From positions 1 to 64,000 of the forward strand of contig QCSA01000005.1 in NCBI GenBank assembly GCA_003211695.1: a stretch of DNA of 64,000 bases. Direction: 5' to 3'. How positions within the stretch are numbered: the stretch's first letter is position 1; the number at the start of each line of letters is the position of its first letter. Source of the DNA: Pelagibacteraceae bacterium AG-464-P07. Its GTDB lineage: Bacteria > Pseudomonadota > Alphaproteobacteria > Pelagibacterales > Pelagibacteraceae. The notes under the pieces were generated by a model. That model searched no databases. It saw only the letters and a list, made by a program, of their open reading frames with translations, and was not told the DNA's origin. This document shows positions 53,784 to 63,655 of the stretch, piece after piece. A program made the translations under genes and the position numbers.

Positions 53784-55190
53784 ATGAAAAGTAAAAAACA
53801 TATGAAAAATAAAAATAGGATAATCTGGAGTACAAGATTTAAAAGTTCTACTTCAAAAATTTTTGAACAAATTGGAGCATCAATTAACATTGATAAAAGA
53901 TTATTTGAAGAAGATATTTTAGGATCAATTGTACACACTCAAATGTTGGTTAAACAAAAAATAATTAACAAAAAAAGAGGCAAAAAAATAATTTATGGTC
54001 TAAGAAGAATTAAAATTGAAATTAAAAAAGGTAAATTTTCTTTTAATAAAAAATATGAAGATATTCATTTAAATATTGAAAAAAGACTTTTTTCAATTAT
54101 TGGAAAAGATGCTGGTTATTTACATATTGCAAGATCAAGAAATGATCAGGTAATTACAGACTTGAAATTATGGTTAAAAAAATCATCAATTAATGTTGTT
54201 AAAAATTTAAATAATTTGATTAAAAGTTTTTTAAATAAATCGGAAAGCAATATTCAAACAATAATGCCTGGTTTTACACATCTTAAAAATGCTCAACCAA
54301 TTTCTTTTGCACATTATTTGTTAGCTTATGTTGAAATCTTTAAAAGAGATAAAAAAAGATTTTCCAATAATATTGTAGACTTAAACGAGTGTCCTTTAGG
54401 AGTGGCTGCTTTGGCTGGCACCTCATATAACATAGATAGAAATTTTACATCAAGAAAATTAGGTTTTAAAAAACCAACTTCAAATTCAATTGATACTGTA
54501 TCCGATAGAGATTTCGTTTTAGATTTTTTATCCTCAGCTGCCATTTGTGCTACGCACATATCTAGACTTGCCGAAGATTTAATTATTTGGAATTCAGATA
54601 TATTTAGATTAATTAAATTTAATGATAAGATATTAACTGGTTCCTCAATAATGCCCCAAAAAAAAAATCCTGACCCCGCTGAATTAATTAGGGGTAGAGC
54701 TGGTAAAAACTTTGGAAATTTACAAGCAATGCTAACAACTATGAAAGGTTTACCTCTCTCATACTATAAAGATATGCAAGAAGATAAAAATTTAGTTTTT
54801 GATAGTTATGATGTGTTAATGGAGTCCATTTTAATTACCAATGAATTAATTAAAAATTTAAACTCAAATAAACAAAGAATGTTATACCTTGCAAATAAAG
54901 GTTATACTACTGCAACTGATTTTGCTGATTATCTTGTCCAGAAAAAAAATCTTTCTTTTAGAGAAGCTTATAAAATTTCTGCAAAGATTGTAAACTACGC
55001 TGAAAAGAACAATAAAAAACTAGATGAACTGAGCATAGATGAGATAAAAAAGGTAAAAAATGATTTAAATAGAGATGTAATGAAAGTTTTTAATGTCAAA
55101 AATTCAGTAAATTTGAAAACATCGTATGGCGGAACTTCTATAAAAAATATAAAAAAGATGGTATCAAAATTGAAGAAGGAATTTAAATAA
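53784..55190 (+). CDS. argH: Argininosuccinate lyase
   Basis: 468-aa fumarase/aspartase-superfamily enzyme for the last step of arginine synthesis. Signature GSSIMPQKKNPDPAE (flexible catalytic loop with Ser) and HIARSRNDQV and HLKNAQPISFAHYLLAY (catalytic His region) are all intact. The length fits. Two in-frame ATGs (53784 and 53802) are possible starts. The stop overlaps the following small lipoprotein by one base, and lysA comes next, the conserved alphaproteobacterial order. Confidence 0.97.
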   Translation: MKSKKHMKNKNRIIWSTRFKSSTSKIFEQIGASINIDKRLFEEDILGSIVHTQMLVKQKIINKKRGKKIIYGLRRIKIEIKKGKFSFNKKYEDIHLNIEKRLFSIIGKDAGYLHIARSRNDQVITDLKLWLKKSSINVVKNLNNLIKSFLNKSESNIQTIMPGFTHLKNAQPISFAHYLLAYVEIFKRDKKRFSNNIVDLNECPLGVAALAGTSYNIDRNFTSRKLGFKKPTSNSIDTVSDRDFVLDFLSSAAICATHISRLAEDLIIWNSDIFRLIKFNDKILTGSSIMPQKKNPDPAELIRGRAGKNFGNLQAMLTTMKGLPLSYYKDMQEDKNLVFDSYDVLMESILITNELIKNLNSNKQRMLYLANKGYTTATDFADYLVQKKNLSFREAYKISAKIVNYAEKNNKKLDELSIDEIKKVKNDLNRDVMKVFNVKNSVNLKTSYGGTSIKNIKKMVSKLKKEFK

Positions 55191-55306
55191 TGAGAATATT
55201 CTTTGTAATAATAACAATTGCTGTAATTTGTTTATCGTGTGGAAAAAAAGATGATCCAGAGTATAAATCATTTGATTATAAAAATAATACGATACAAATA
55301 ATTTAA
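55190..55306 (+). CDS. lptM: LptM-like small lipoprotein
   Basis: 38 aa. A short hydrophobic signal (MRIFFVIITIAVICLSC) ends in a lipobox with Cys17, followed by GKKDDPEYKS, the pattern of the LptM/YifL lipoprotein family. In E. coli LptM assists disulfide maturation of the LPS translocon subunit LptD. ATG overlaps the argH stop, and lysA begins 7 bp later. This argH-lipoprotein-lysA arrangement, as I recall it from other alphaproteobacteria, strengthens the call despite the length. Confidence 0.8.
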   Translation: MRIFFVIITIAVICLSCGKKDDPEYKSFDYKNNTIQII

Positions 55307-55312
55307 TAAATA

Positions 55313-56542
55313 ATGAATTTTATTCAACTTAGGAGTAATGGCCTTTGCATTGAAAATATATCTGCTTTTAGGCTTACAAAAAAGTATCGAACCCCTTTTT
55401 ATTGTTATTCACTTGCACAATTAAGAAATAATTTTTTAAGGTTTAATAATGTATTTAAAAATATTAAACCAATTATATGTTTTTCGGTAAAATCTAACTC
55501 AAATCTAACCTTGTTAAGAGAGTTAAGAAAAATTGGATCTGGTGCTGACGTTGTATCTATTGGAGAGTTACTAAAAGCGATAAAAGCAGGTATTCATTCT
55601 AAAAAAATTGTTTTTTCTGGAGTTGGAAAAACCGAGGAAGAAATAAATAAAGCAATAAAAAAAAGAATACTTCTAATTAATGTGGAATCAGAAAGCGAAG
55701 TTATTCTAATTAATAAGATTTCAAAAAAACTATCCAAAAAAACTTCTATTGGAATAAGGTTCAATCCCAATATAAGTGGAAATACACATAAAAAAATTTC
55801 GACAGGCAATAAAGGTGAAAAATTTGGCTTGCTTTATAGTGATTGTGTAAATCTTTGTAAAAAAATTCAAAAAATGAAAAATGTAAAATTGGAAGGGTTA
55901 AGCGTACATATTGGCAGTCAAATAACAGACATTAAACCATTTAAAAATATGTTGTCTACATTAGATAAACTAATCGAAAGATTAAAAATAAATTTTAAAT
56001 TTATAGATTTAGGTGGAGGCATGGGTATCTCTTATTCAAATAAAGAAAAAAAACTAAATTTGAAGAAATATTCACAATTAGTAGAAAAATTTATGAAAAA
56101 TAAAGATGCTAAAATAATTTTTGAACCGGGTAGAGTAATCGTTGGAGATGCGGGTGTATTAATTTCAAAAATTCTTTATATTAAAGAAAGCGCCAACAAA
56201 AAATTTATTATTTTAGATGCAGGCATGAATGACCTAATGAGACCAGCTTTATATAATGCAAAACATCAAATAATACCTCTTAAAAAAACAAATAAAAAAT
56301 TTACTGGAAATATTGAATTTGTGGGACCAGTTTGTGAAAGTTCTGATAAATTTTTAAACCAAAAAGTGTTTGTAAAAATTAAAGAAGGAGATTACGTAAG
56401 TTTCACTCACGTTGGTGCCTATGGAATGTCTTTATCTTCAAATTACAATATAAGACCAACAATAGCTGAAGTTATGGTTACTGGATCAAATCATAAGCTA
56501 ATTAGAAAAAGGCAAAGTTTAGAAAATTTAGTCAAAAACTAA
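55313..56542 (+). CDS. lysA: Diaminopimelate decarboxylase
   Basis: 409-aa fold-type III PLP enzyme making lysine from meso-DAP. PLP lysine K60 is in CFSVKSNSN. The HIGSQITD motif, the GGGMGISY phosphate loop and EPGRVIVGDAG are present, and VGPVCESSDKF supplies the catalytic Cys from the partner subunit. The length fits. Third gene of the argH-lptM-lysA operon. Confidence 0.97.
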   Translation: MNFIQLRSNGLCIENISAFRLTKKYRTPFYCYSLAQLRNNFLRFNNVFKNIKPIICFSVKSNSNLTLLRELRKIGSGADVVSIGELLKAIKAGIHSKKIVFSGVGKTEEEINKAIKKRILLINVESESEVILINKISKKLSKKTSIGIRFNPNISGNTHKKISTGNKGEKFGLLYSDCVNLCKKIQKMKNVKLEGLSVHIGSQITDIKPFKNMLSTLDKLIERLKINFKFIDLGGGMGISYSNKEKKLNLKKYSQLVEKFMKNKDAKIIFEPGRVIVGDAGVLISKILYIKESANKKFIILDAGMNDLMRPALYNAKHQIIPLKKTNKKFTGNIEFVGPVCESSDKFLNQKVFVKIKEGDYVSFTHVGAYGMSLSSNYNIRPTIAEVMVTGSNHKLIRKRQSLENLVKN

Positions 56543-56559
56543 TATACAGCTTAAATTAA

Positions 56560-57267
56560 ATGTCACTAATAAGATCATTAATATTTAATTTTTTTTTATA
56601 TACAGGAATAGTTCTTGTATTTTTAATAGCTATTCCAACGCTATTAATGCCTTCTAAATTTACTTTATTTTTTGGAAAATTTTTAGGGCATTACGTAGTT
56701 TTTATTGTAAGATTTTTTTTGAATACAAAAGTGGAATTTAAGGGAATAGAAAATATTCCAAAGACAGTGAAATATTTTGTAGCATCGGCACACCAATCAA
56801 TGTTTGAAACTTTTGCACTTCAAAGTGTACTTGACTACCCGGTATTTATAATAAAAAAAGAACTTTTAAAAATACCATTGTTTGGACTTTATTTAAAAAA
56901 AATTAAATCGATAGAAATTATTAGAGACACAACTACAAAAGATAATCTTAATTTTTTTAACAAAATTGCAAACATAATTAAAAACGAAAATAGGCCACTT
57001 TTAATATTCCCTCAAGGAACAAGAGTAAAATTTGAAGAACGAGTACCTTTTAAAAAGGGAGCTGGAAGAATATACGAGGCCCTCAATATTTCTTGCGTTC
57101 CTGTATCTTTAAACTCAGGAAAAGTTTGGCCAAAAATCGGATTTATAAAATATCCAGGTAAAATAACAGTATCTTTTTTACAACCAATTGAACCAGGAAT
57201 AGAAAGGGAAACTTTTTTAAAATTATTAGAAAAAAAAATTTATGACGAAATGGATACAACAAAATAA
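56560..57267 (+). CDS. plsC: 1-acyl-sn-glycerol-3-phosphate acyltransferase
   Basis: 235-aa membrane acyltransferase making phosphatidic acid. An N-terminal TM segment (about 8-30) precedes the catalytic block HQSMFE (H78-x4-E83, where most members have Asp) and the substrate motif FPQGTR near residue 150. The Glu variant of the HX4D motif is known in a subset of bacterial homologues. It lies 17 bp after lysA and probably shares its transcript. Convergent with dnaN. Confidence 0.92.
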   Translation: MSLIRSLIFNFFLYTGIVLVFLIAIPTLLMPSKFTLFFGKFLGHYVVFIVRFFLNTKVEFKGIENIPKTVKYFVASAHQSMFETFALQSVLDYPVFIIKKELLKIPLFGLYLKKIKSIEIIRDTTTKDNLNFFNKIANIIKNENRPLLIFPQGTRVKFEERVPFKKGAGRIYEALNISCVPVSLNSGKVWPKIGFIKYPGKITVSFLQPIEPGIERETFLKLLEKKIYDEMDTTK

Positions 57268-57302
57268 TTTGTGTAAAAAATAAAAAAATATTTTATCTCA
57301 TG

Positions 57303-58415
57303 TTATGCTTTCATGGGCATAATGACAAATATGCTGTCCTTATCCACTGGATCTTTAATTAAAGCTGGGGAGCCTATTTCATTTAAGTAAAATATAATTT
57401 TTTCACCATTAATCTGTGAAGCAACATCAATAAGATACTTAGAGTTAAAGCTAATATTTAATTCATGATCAAATTTTACTTCTAAAGTTTCGCTTCCATC
57501 TCCACTATTGGGATTATTAACTGATAATTCTAATATATTTTTTAATAATTGAAATTTGACACCCTCTTTTTTATCCGTCGAGACAGAGGCTACTCTATCC
57601 ACAGAACTTAAAAAATTATTTACATTTATTTCTAATTTTTTTTCATTAGTTGTTGGTATCACCTGAATATAATTGGGAAATTTTCCATCAATTAATTTAG
57701 AAATTAATATACTATTATTAAATTCAAATTTTATTTTTGATTTTATATTACAGATTTTTATTGTTGCTTCATGATCTTCCAACAATGTAATTAATTGGTA
57801 TATCGTTTTCTTTGGAAGAATTATAGACTCAAAATTTATTTTTGAGTTTAACTTTACTTTTGAAACAGACATTCTATGACCATCAGTTGCGGCTGCAGTA
57901 AGGAAATAATTTTTGTCATGCTCCGTTTGATGTAAAAAAATGCCACTTAGATAATGTCTTGTTTCATCATTTGAAATTGAAAACTTTGATTTGTTGAGCA
58001 ATTTTAGTATTGATTTAGAATCAATTGTAAATTCATTATCATTAAAATTTTCATTAATAAGGGGAAAATCGCTTGGACTTAAACATAATAAATTAAATTT
58101 TGATTTTTCTGATTCTAATTGAAGTTTGTTTTCATTTACTAAATTAAAATTAATTTCACTACCAGATGATAATTTTCTAACAATATCATAAATTACTGAA
58201 GCAGAGGTTGTTGTGCTCCCTTCAGTATATATTTTAATGTTGTTTGTTAAATTGGTAAAAATTAAATCAAGATCAGTCGCGGTAATTTTTATAGATGAAT
58301 TTTTAGCTTCAATCAATACATTGGACAGTATTGGTAGTGTGCTTCTTTTTTCTATAACACCTTGACAATAATTTAAAGATTTTAAAAGTTGATTCCTGCT
58401 TATACTAAACTTCAT
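57303..58415 (-). CDS. dnaN: DNA polymerase III sliding clamp (beta)
   Basis: 370-aa three-domain clamp. MKFSISRNQLLKSLNYCQGVIEKRSTLPILSN is split across the canonical start, and the C-terminus ends VIMPMKA, close to the usual VMPMRL. The length fits the family. It overlaps dnaA by 11 bp and follows it, the ancestral dnaA-dnaN order. recF does not follow here; a converging plsC does. Confidence 0.98.
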   Translation of the reverse strand: MKFSISRNQLLKSLNYCQGVIEKRSTLPILSNVLIEAKNSSIKITATDLDLIFTNLTNNIKIYTEGSTTTSASVIYDIVRKLSSGSEINFNLVNENKLQLESEKSKFNLLCLSPSDFPLINENFNDNEFTIDSKSILKLLNKSKFSISNDETRHYLSGIFLHQTEHDKNYFLTAAATDGHRMSVSKVKLNSKINFESIILPKKTIYQLITLLEDHEATIKICNIKSKIKFEFNNSILISKLIDGKFPNYIQVIPTTNEKKLEINVNNFLSSVDRVASVSTDKKEGVKFQLLKNILELSVNNPNSGDGSETLEVKFDHELNISFNSKYLIDVASQINGEKIIFYLNEIGSPALIKDPVDKDSIFVIMPMKA

Positions 58416-59835
58416 CGTAATTTTTATATAGTATCTTATTTTTAAGTTTTTCTATTGCTTTACTTATTTCTTCATCGCTATCTTTTAATTTATCAATAGT
58501 TTTAACAGAGTGAATAACCGTTGTATGGTCTCGACCAGAAAACTCTGTTCCAATATCAGGTAAAGACTTTGATGTTAAATTTTTTGTTAAATACATTGCA
58601 ATTTGTCTCGGTCTAACCAAATATCTTGATCTTCTTTGTGAAAGCATTTCTCTAACACTTATTTTAAAATAATCACAAACAGTTTGTTTAATATTGTCAA
58701 TTGTGACATAATTTTCTGAAAAATTTATCAAATCTTTTAAGATTATTTTACTTTCTGAAATTGATGGAGATTTATTATATATCCTACTAAAAGATATTAT
58801 TCTGTTTAACGCACCTATTGTTTCTCGGATATTAATTCTCATTTCGGAAGCAATAAAATTTAATAAATTTTCGTCTGGCTCAATCATATCGGAAAAAGAT
58901 TTTCTTATTTCATTTACTTTATTTTTTAAAATACTTAATCTTAAATCAAAATCTGATTGTTGAATGTCAACCACTAACCCACCGGAGAAACGAGATTTTA
59001 TTCTCTCTTGAATTTTAGTTAATTTTATTGGAGCTCTATCTGATGAAATAACTATTTGAGATCCTTTTTCAACTAAAGCATTAAAAGTATGAAAAAATTC
59101 TTCTTGCATTGCCTCTTTGCCAATTACAAATTGTATATCATCTATAATGAATAGGTCTGATGTTCTAAAAGAATCCTTAAATTTTACCATTTCATTACTT
59201 CGAATAGATTTAATAAAATGATACATAAATCTCTCAGCAGAGATAAACATAACTTTATTATTTTCCCTCATTTTTAAACCAATTGCATTTAATAAATGAG
59301 TTTTTCCCATACCTATTTCTCCATAAATAAACAACGGATTGTAGTGGGCAATTTGTTCACAAACTTTTTGTGATGCCTGATAGGCAAGATTATTGCTTTT
59401 TCCTATAACAAAATTTTCAAAACTTTTGTTTGGATCTAAACGAGTATAATTAATTAGAGAGTCTTTAATAAAACTAACATTAGTTGTTTTAGATCCTTTT
59501 GCAATTTTTAGACTTTGATCTGAAACATTGTTGTTATTTACGTCTAATTCCGATTCAATAATAAAATCAATTCTGCTTACAGTTTTTTTATATAACTTTA
59601 CAACTTTTAATATCTTATCAATATATCTTGAAACTACCCAATCTCTAATAAATCTAGTTGGAGATGAAAGCACCAAATAGTGCTGAAATTCTTCAACTAA
59701 CTTAAGTTTTTTTATCCAACTTTCATAAATATCTTTTCCCAGCTTGACCTCTATTTCTTTGCAAATAGTTAGCCAGTCCAAAGATTGTAAATTGGAAGAA
59801 ATTGTAGCTTCCTGTGTAGAAATATTTTTTTTCAT
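58405..59835 (-). CDS. dnaA: Chromosomal replication initiator DnaA
   Basis: 476 aa. Domain I (about 15-95) binds helicase and partners, a short linker follows, the AAA+ domain III has GEIGMGKTH (Walker A) and FIIDDIQF (Walker B), and the C-terminal domain IV has the DnaA-box-reading signature VRPRQIAMYLTKNL and GRDHTTVIH. Full length and intact. The 299-bp gap upstream to rpsT shows no clear DnaA boxes, so the origin may lie elsewhere. Confidence 0.98.
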   Translation of the reverse strand: MKKNISTQEATISSNLQSLDWLTICKEIEVKLGKDIYESWIKKLKLVEEFQHYLVLSSPTRFIRDWVVSRYIDKILKVVKLYKKTVSRIDFIIESELDVNNNNVSDQSLKIAKGSKTTNVSFIKDSLINYTRLDPNKSFENFVIGKSNNLAYQASQKVCEQIAHYNPLFIYGEIGMGKTHLLNAIGLKMRENNKVMFISAERFMYHFIKSIRSNEMVKFKDSFRTSDLFIIDDIQFVIGKEAMQEEFFHTFNALVEKGSQIVISSDRAPIKLTKIQERIKSRFSGGLVVDIQQSDFDLRLSILKNKVNEIRKSFSDMIEPDENLLNFIASEMRINIRETIGALNRIISFSRIYNKSPSISESKIILKDLINFSENYVTIDNIKQTVCDYFKISVREMLSQRRSRYLVRPRQIAMYLTKNLTSKSLPDIGTEFSGRDHTTVIHSVKTIDKLKDSDEEISKAIEKLKNKILYKNYDEV

Positions 59836-60134
59836 GAATTAAAAATTTGAATTTCAATTTCTTTAGTCTTGTTAAAGAATTAAAGCAACTAAAAATTTTT
59901 TTTAACTAATAAAAAATAAAATCTAGGATAGAAAATTAAACTTGGAAGTGTTTTAAATTTTTAATAGAATTATTTTTTATCTTTCTAAATTTACAAATTA
60001 GTTATGAGACTTGTGAGTTACTACATGTAGATTAATTTAAAAAAAAATTAATTTATTTAGATAAAATTTATTTTAGACTTATTTATAAAATAAATATTAA
60101 TCTTGAAAGTTGATCAACTCGGAATTGAAGTTTT
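59836..60134. other. AT-rich dnaA upstream region
   Basis: 299 bp between rpsT and dnaA (both minus). It should contain the dnaA promoter. I see long A/T stretches and one 12-bp palindrome AGTTGATCAACT (60108-60119) just downstream of rpsT, but no convincing TTATCCACA-like boxes and no gene. Confidence 0.5.
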
Positions 60135-60395
60135 CTAAAGTTTATTAATTTTTTTTGTAAGTCTTGATATTTTTCTTGACGCAGTTTGCTTTTTTATAAC
60201 ACCCACTTTAGCTATTTTCATTAATTGGGAATTTAATTTTGGTAATAATTTAATTGCTTCATTTTTCTTCTTTGCAGTTATTAATAAACTAATTCCCTTG
60301 ATAATAGATTTATACTTGCTTTTTCTAATTCTATTCACAGAAGTCTGTTTATTAACTCTTCTAACTCTTCGAATGGCAGATTTTGTATTAGGCAT
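60135..60395 (-). CDS. rpsT: 30S ribosomal protein S20
   Basis: 86-aa, very basic helical protein beginning MPNTKSAIRRVRRVNKQT, with the typical QTASRKISRLTKKINKL end. Binds 16S rRNA. The rpsT-dnaA neighbourhood is common in alphaproteobacteria. Confidence 0.98.
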   Translation of the reverse strand: MPNTKSAIRRVRRVNKQTSVNRIRKSKYKSIIKGISLLITAKKKNEAIKLLPKLNSQLMKIAKVGVIKKQTASRKISRLTKKINKL

Positions 60396-60452
60396 AAAAA
60401 GAAAAGTTATATAACTCTTACTTGTGTTTTGGTCAATAAATATTTATTATTA

Positions 60453-61316
60453 TTAGATCTGGCATTTTGGACAATAAAAGGCTGATCTGTTGGATGTTAA
60501 AATCTTTTGAATATATCCATTACAACCATGTCTGGGACATTGAGCGTTATTTTTTCCATAAACTTTAAAATTTTGCTGAAAATTTCCAGGAACCCCATCT
60601 GTTTTTTTAAAATCTCTAATTGAAGACCCTCCAAATATGATTGCTTTATTTAGTACTTTTCTAGCTTGCAAAATAATATTTAAAATATTCTTTTTTGATA
60701 ATTGATTAACAGTTTTTGTAGGTTTTAATCTACAGTAATAAAGAATTTCATTAGCATAAATATTACCAATTCCACCAACAAATTTTTGATTCATTAATAA
60801 ATTTTTTATGTTTATTTTTTTTTTGTAAATAAAATTTTTAATGTATTCAAAATTAAACTTATAACTAAAAGGATCAGGACCCAGATTAATGATTGGTTTT
60901 TTTGATAAATAATTTTTTTTTAATAATTTAAAATAACCAAATCTTCTGGGGTCATTGTAGATCATTTTAATATCATTATTGAAACTTATTTCAATATGGT
61001 TATGTTTTGTGGGTAAATATGATGAATGATAAAAACTGGCATTAGTATTGATTTTATTATTTTTTTCAATCAAATGAATTGATCCTGACATTCCCAAATG
61101 AACCAATAATTTTTTTGAAAAATTGATGTGAAAAATTAAATATTTTGATATTCTGGAAATATTATTAACGACATGATTTTTGAGATTTCTCTTAATCGAA
61201 TAAGGAACTTTGTATCTTAAATTTCTATTATAGATCCTAATTCTTGTAATCTTGCTAAATCTTATTTTTTTTTGAAGGGATCGCTTTAAAACCTCAACTT
61301 CTGGTAATTCTGGCAT
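60453..61316 (-). CDS. mutM: Formamidopyrimidine-DNA glycosylase (Fpg/MutM)
   Basis: 287-aa bifunctional glycosylase/AP lyase that removes 8-oxoguanine. Begins PELPEVEVL after Met, giving catalytic Pro and Glu. LLVHLGMSGSIHL holds the conserved lysine-region beta-hairpin, VGGIGNIYANEILY is the helix-two-turn-helix, and the C-terminal zinc finger is CPRHGC with YCPKCQ. The first finger half is C-x4-C, a spacing often seen in this family. Divergent from ubiE. Confidence 0.97.
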   Translation of the reverse strand: MPELPEVEVLKRSLQKKIRFSKITRIRIYNRNLRYKVPYSIKRNLKNHVVNNISRISKYLIFHINFSKKLLVHLGMSGSIHLIEKNNKINTNASFYHSSYLPTKHNHIEISFNNDIKMIYNDPRRFGYFKLLKKNYLSKKPIINLGPDPFSYKFNFEYIKNFIYKKKINIKNLLMNQKFVGGIGNIYANEILYYCRLKPTKTVNQLSKKNILNIILQARKVLNKAIIFGGSSIRDFKKTDGVPGNFQQNFKVYGKNNAQCPRHGCNGYIQKILTSNRSAFYCPKCQI

Positions 61317-61373
61317 GAAAATATTATATAATATTTATAAAAAAATATTTTAATTAATAAAATAAAATTAACC

Positions 61374-62078
61374 ATGAAATCTAATATCGCTGAAAAAAAA
61401 ATGTTAGTTCAAAAGGTATTCGATAAAGTTTTTGATAAATATGACTTAATGAATGACATTATGTCTTTAGGTTCACATAGGTTGTGGAAAAAACAAATGA
61501 TTAGCTGGCTTTCTCCAAATAAAAATACCGTTTTACTAGATATGTCATCGGGAACCGGAGATATTGCTAAATTATTTCTTAAACATATAAAAAATAAAGG
61601 AACAGTATATGCGGTTGATCCAAATTCAAAAATGTTGGAAATTGCCAAGAGAAAACTTGGTAAATATAAAAATATAAAATGGTATTTGGGTACTGCCGAA
61701 AAACTAAGTTTTAAAGATAACTATTTTGATTATTATTCTATTAGCTTCGGATTAAGAAATACAAATAATATAAACCATGTATTGCGAGAAGCATACCGAG
61801 TATTAAGGCCAGGAGGAAGATTTATATGTCTGGAATTTTCGAAAATTAAAAATTATAATTTTAAAAAATTATATGATTTTTACTCAAAAAGTATTCCAAG
61901 AATTGGAAATATTGTGGTTGGAGATGACCAGCCTTACGAATACTTAGTTAAAAGTATAAAAAATTTTTATAATCAGGGAGAATTAATTGATTTAATGAAA
62001 AAGAATAATTTTTATAAATGTGAATATAGAAATCTTAGTTGTGGAATTGTTGCAATCCATTCTGGCTGGAAAATATAG
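61374..62078 (+). CDS. ubiE: Ubiquinone biosynthesis C-methyltransferase
   Basis: 234-aa class I SAM methyltransferase for the ring C-methylation of ubiquinone (and menaquinone where present). VFDKVFDKYDLMNDIMSLGSHR is split by the conserved UbiE motif, LLDMSSGTGDIAK binds SAM, SFGLRNTNN and RPGGRFICLEFSK are further family blocks. The length fits. The UbiB gene begins 2 bp after its stop. Confidence 0.97.
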   Translation: MKSNIAEKKMLVQKVFDKVFDKYDLMNDIMSLGSHRLWKKQMISWLSPNKNTVLLDMSSGTGDIAKLFLKHIKNKGTVYAVDPNSKMLEIAKRKLGKYKNIKWYLGTAEKLSFKDNYFDYYSISFGLRNTNNINHVLREAYRVLRPGGRFICLEFSKIKNYNFKKLYDFYSKSIPRIGNIVVGDDQPYEYLVKSIKNFYNQGELIDLMKKNNFYKCEYRNLSCGIVAIHSGWKI

Positions 62079-62080
62079 TT

Positions 62081-63649
62081 ATGTTCAAAAAAACTTTTTT
62101 ATTATTTAAGATTGGAAGAAAATTGGCTAAATCTGGTGCAATTAACTCAATTTCAGCAATATATAATCCACCGATATTAATTAAAATTTTTTTTTTTATA
62201 TTAGGTTTTAGCCTAAAAAACGAAGAACAAAAAAAAAATGAAAGTTCGGGTCAAAAAATAAGTTCCTCGCTACAGGAAATGGGTACAACATTTATTAAAC
62301 TTGGTCAGTTTTTGGCTACAAGACCTGATATCATTGGAGAAAAATTAGCAAAAGATTTAGAAAAACTCCAAGATAAACTTCCTCCTTTCAGCAAAACTGA
62401 AGCTACCTTAATTTTAAAAAAGGAATTGGGAGAAAAAACTTTTCAAAACATCCATGAATTTAGTGAACCTATTGCTGCTGCCTCTATAGCGCAAGTACAT
62501 TTTGCAAAAATAAAAAACAATGGAATTGAAAAAGAAGTTGCAATAAAAATATTGCGACCTTCGATTCAAAAAATTTTCAATGAAGAATTAGATGCTCTCA
62601 TGTTATTAGCTTATATTATTGAAAATACAGTAAAAAAAACAAAAAGGCTTAAATTAATTGAAGTTGTTTACCTACTTAAAGAAATTACAAACATAGAAAT
62701 GGATTTGCGATTTGAGGCTGCCGCTGCCAACGAATTATATGAAAATACAAAAAGTGATATTGGATTTATTGTGCCTAAAATTTACTGGAACTTTACTACT
62801 CAAAAAATACTTACACTAGATAAAATTGAAGGTATTCCAATTAGAGAAACTGAAAAACTTACAAAAAGTGGAATTGATACAAAAAAAATATCAAAAAATT
62901 TAATACAACATTTTTTAAGACAAGCTGTTAGAGATGGTTTTTTTCATGCGGACATGCATCAAGGTAATATTTTTATAAATAAGAATGGTGACATAGTTAC
63001 AGTAGATTTTGGAATTATGGGCAGATTAGATAAACTAAACCGTAGATATTTAGCTGAAATTTTATACGGTTTTATCAATAGAGATTATAAAAAGGTTGCA
63101 GAAGTTCATTTTATAGCTGGTTTGATATCAAAAAAATTTTCGATTGAGGAATTTGCCCAATCACTAAGGTCTATTGGTGAACCAATTTTTGGTCAATCAA
63201 TAAAAGACATATCTGGTGGTAAACTATTAAAACAATTATTCGATAATACAGAAAAATTTGATATGCAAACGCAACCTCAACTTTTACTTCTTCAAAAAAC
63301 TATGGTTGTTGTAGAGGGTGTAGCACGAAGATTAGACCCTAATACTAATATTTGGAATGTATCAAAACCAATATTGGAAACCTGGCTAAAAGAAACGAAA
63401 GATCCACTTAATAAAATAAGTGAAAAAATAGAAAATGCATCTGAGGTATTAAAAAGACTTCCAGAATTGCCAAAAATTATGGATAAAGCCAATGAAGCAT
63501 TAACAATCATTGCAGAAGGCAAACTGCCTCCTAACTCAGCTTCATATTATTCCTTAAAGGAAGAAGAATTAAAAATTAAATTGTTTAGAAATAACTTGAT
63601 ATTTGCCTTTTTAATTCTTGTAATTTTTCTATTATTGGTATTCAAATAA
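62081..63649 (+). CDS. ubiB: Ubiquinone biosynthesis accessory kinase-like protein UbiB
   Basis: About 522 aa ABC1/ADCK atypical kinase-like protein. The KxGQ motif (FIKLGQFLATRPD), the Ala-rich loop EPIAAASIAQVHFA, the lysine in VAIKILRPS, HADMHQGNIFI and VDFGIMG are present. A C-terminal TM helix (IFAFLILVIFLLLVF) anchors it to the membrane. The frame extends upstream inside ubiE; ATG 62081, right after the ubiE stop, gives the expected MFKKTFLLFKIGRKL start. Confidence 0.96.
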   Translation: MFKKTFLLFKIGRKLAKSGAINSISAIYNPPILIKIFFFILGFSLKNEEQKKNESSGQKISSSLQEMGTTFIKLGQFLATRPDIIGEKLAKDLEKLQDKLPPFSKTEATLILKKELGEKTFQNIHEFSEPIAAASIAQVHFAKIKNNGIEKEVAIKILRPSIQKIFNEELDALMLLAYIIENTVKKTKRLKLIEVVYLLKEITNIEMDLRFEAAAANELYENTKSDIGFIVPKIYWNFTTQKILTLDKIEGIPIRETEKLTKSGIDTKKISKNLIQHFLRQAVRDGFFHADMHQGNIFINKNGDIVTVDFGIMGRLDKLNRRYLAEILYGFINRDYKKVAEVHFIAGLISKKFSIEEFAQSLRSIGEPIFGQSIKDISGGKLLKQLFDNTEKFDMQTQPQLLLLQKTMVVVEGVARRLDPNTNIWNVSKPILETWLKETKDPLNKISEKIENASEVLKRLPELPKIMDKANEALTIIAEGKLPPNSASYYSLKEEELKIKLFRNNLIFAFLILVIFLLLVFK

Positions 63650-63655
63650 ACAAAA

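Noticed and set aside
59836-60134. Replication origin between rpsT and dnaA
   Set aside because: The gap is AT-rich and next to dnaA, but I could not find a cluster of DnaA-box-like 9-mers; strand-skew analysis of the whole genome would be needed.
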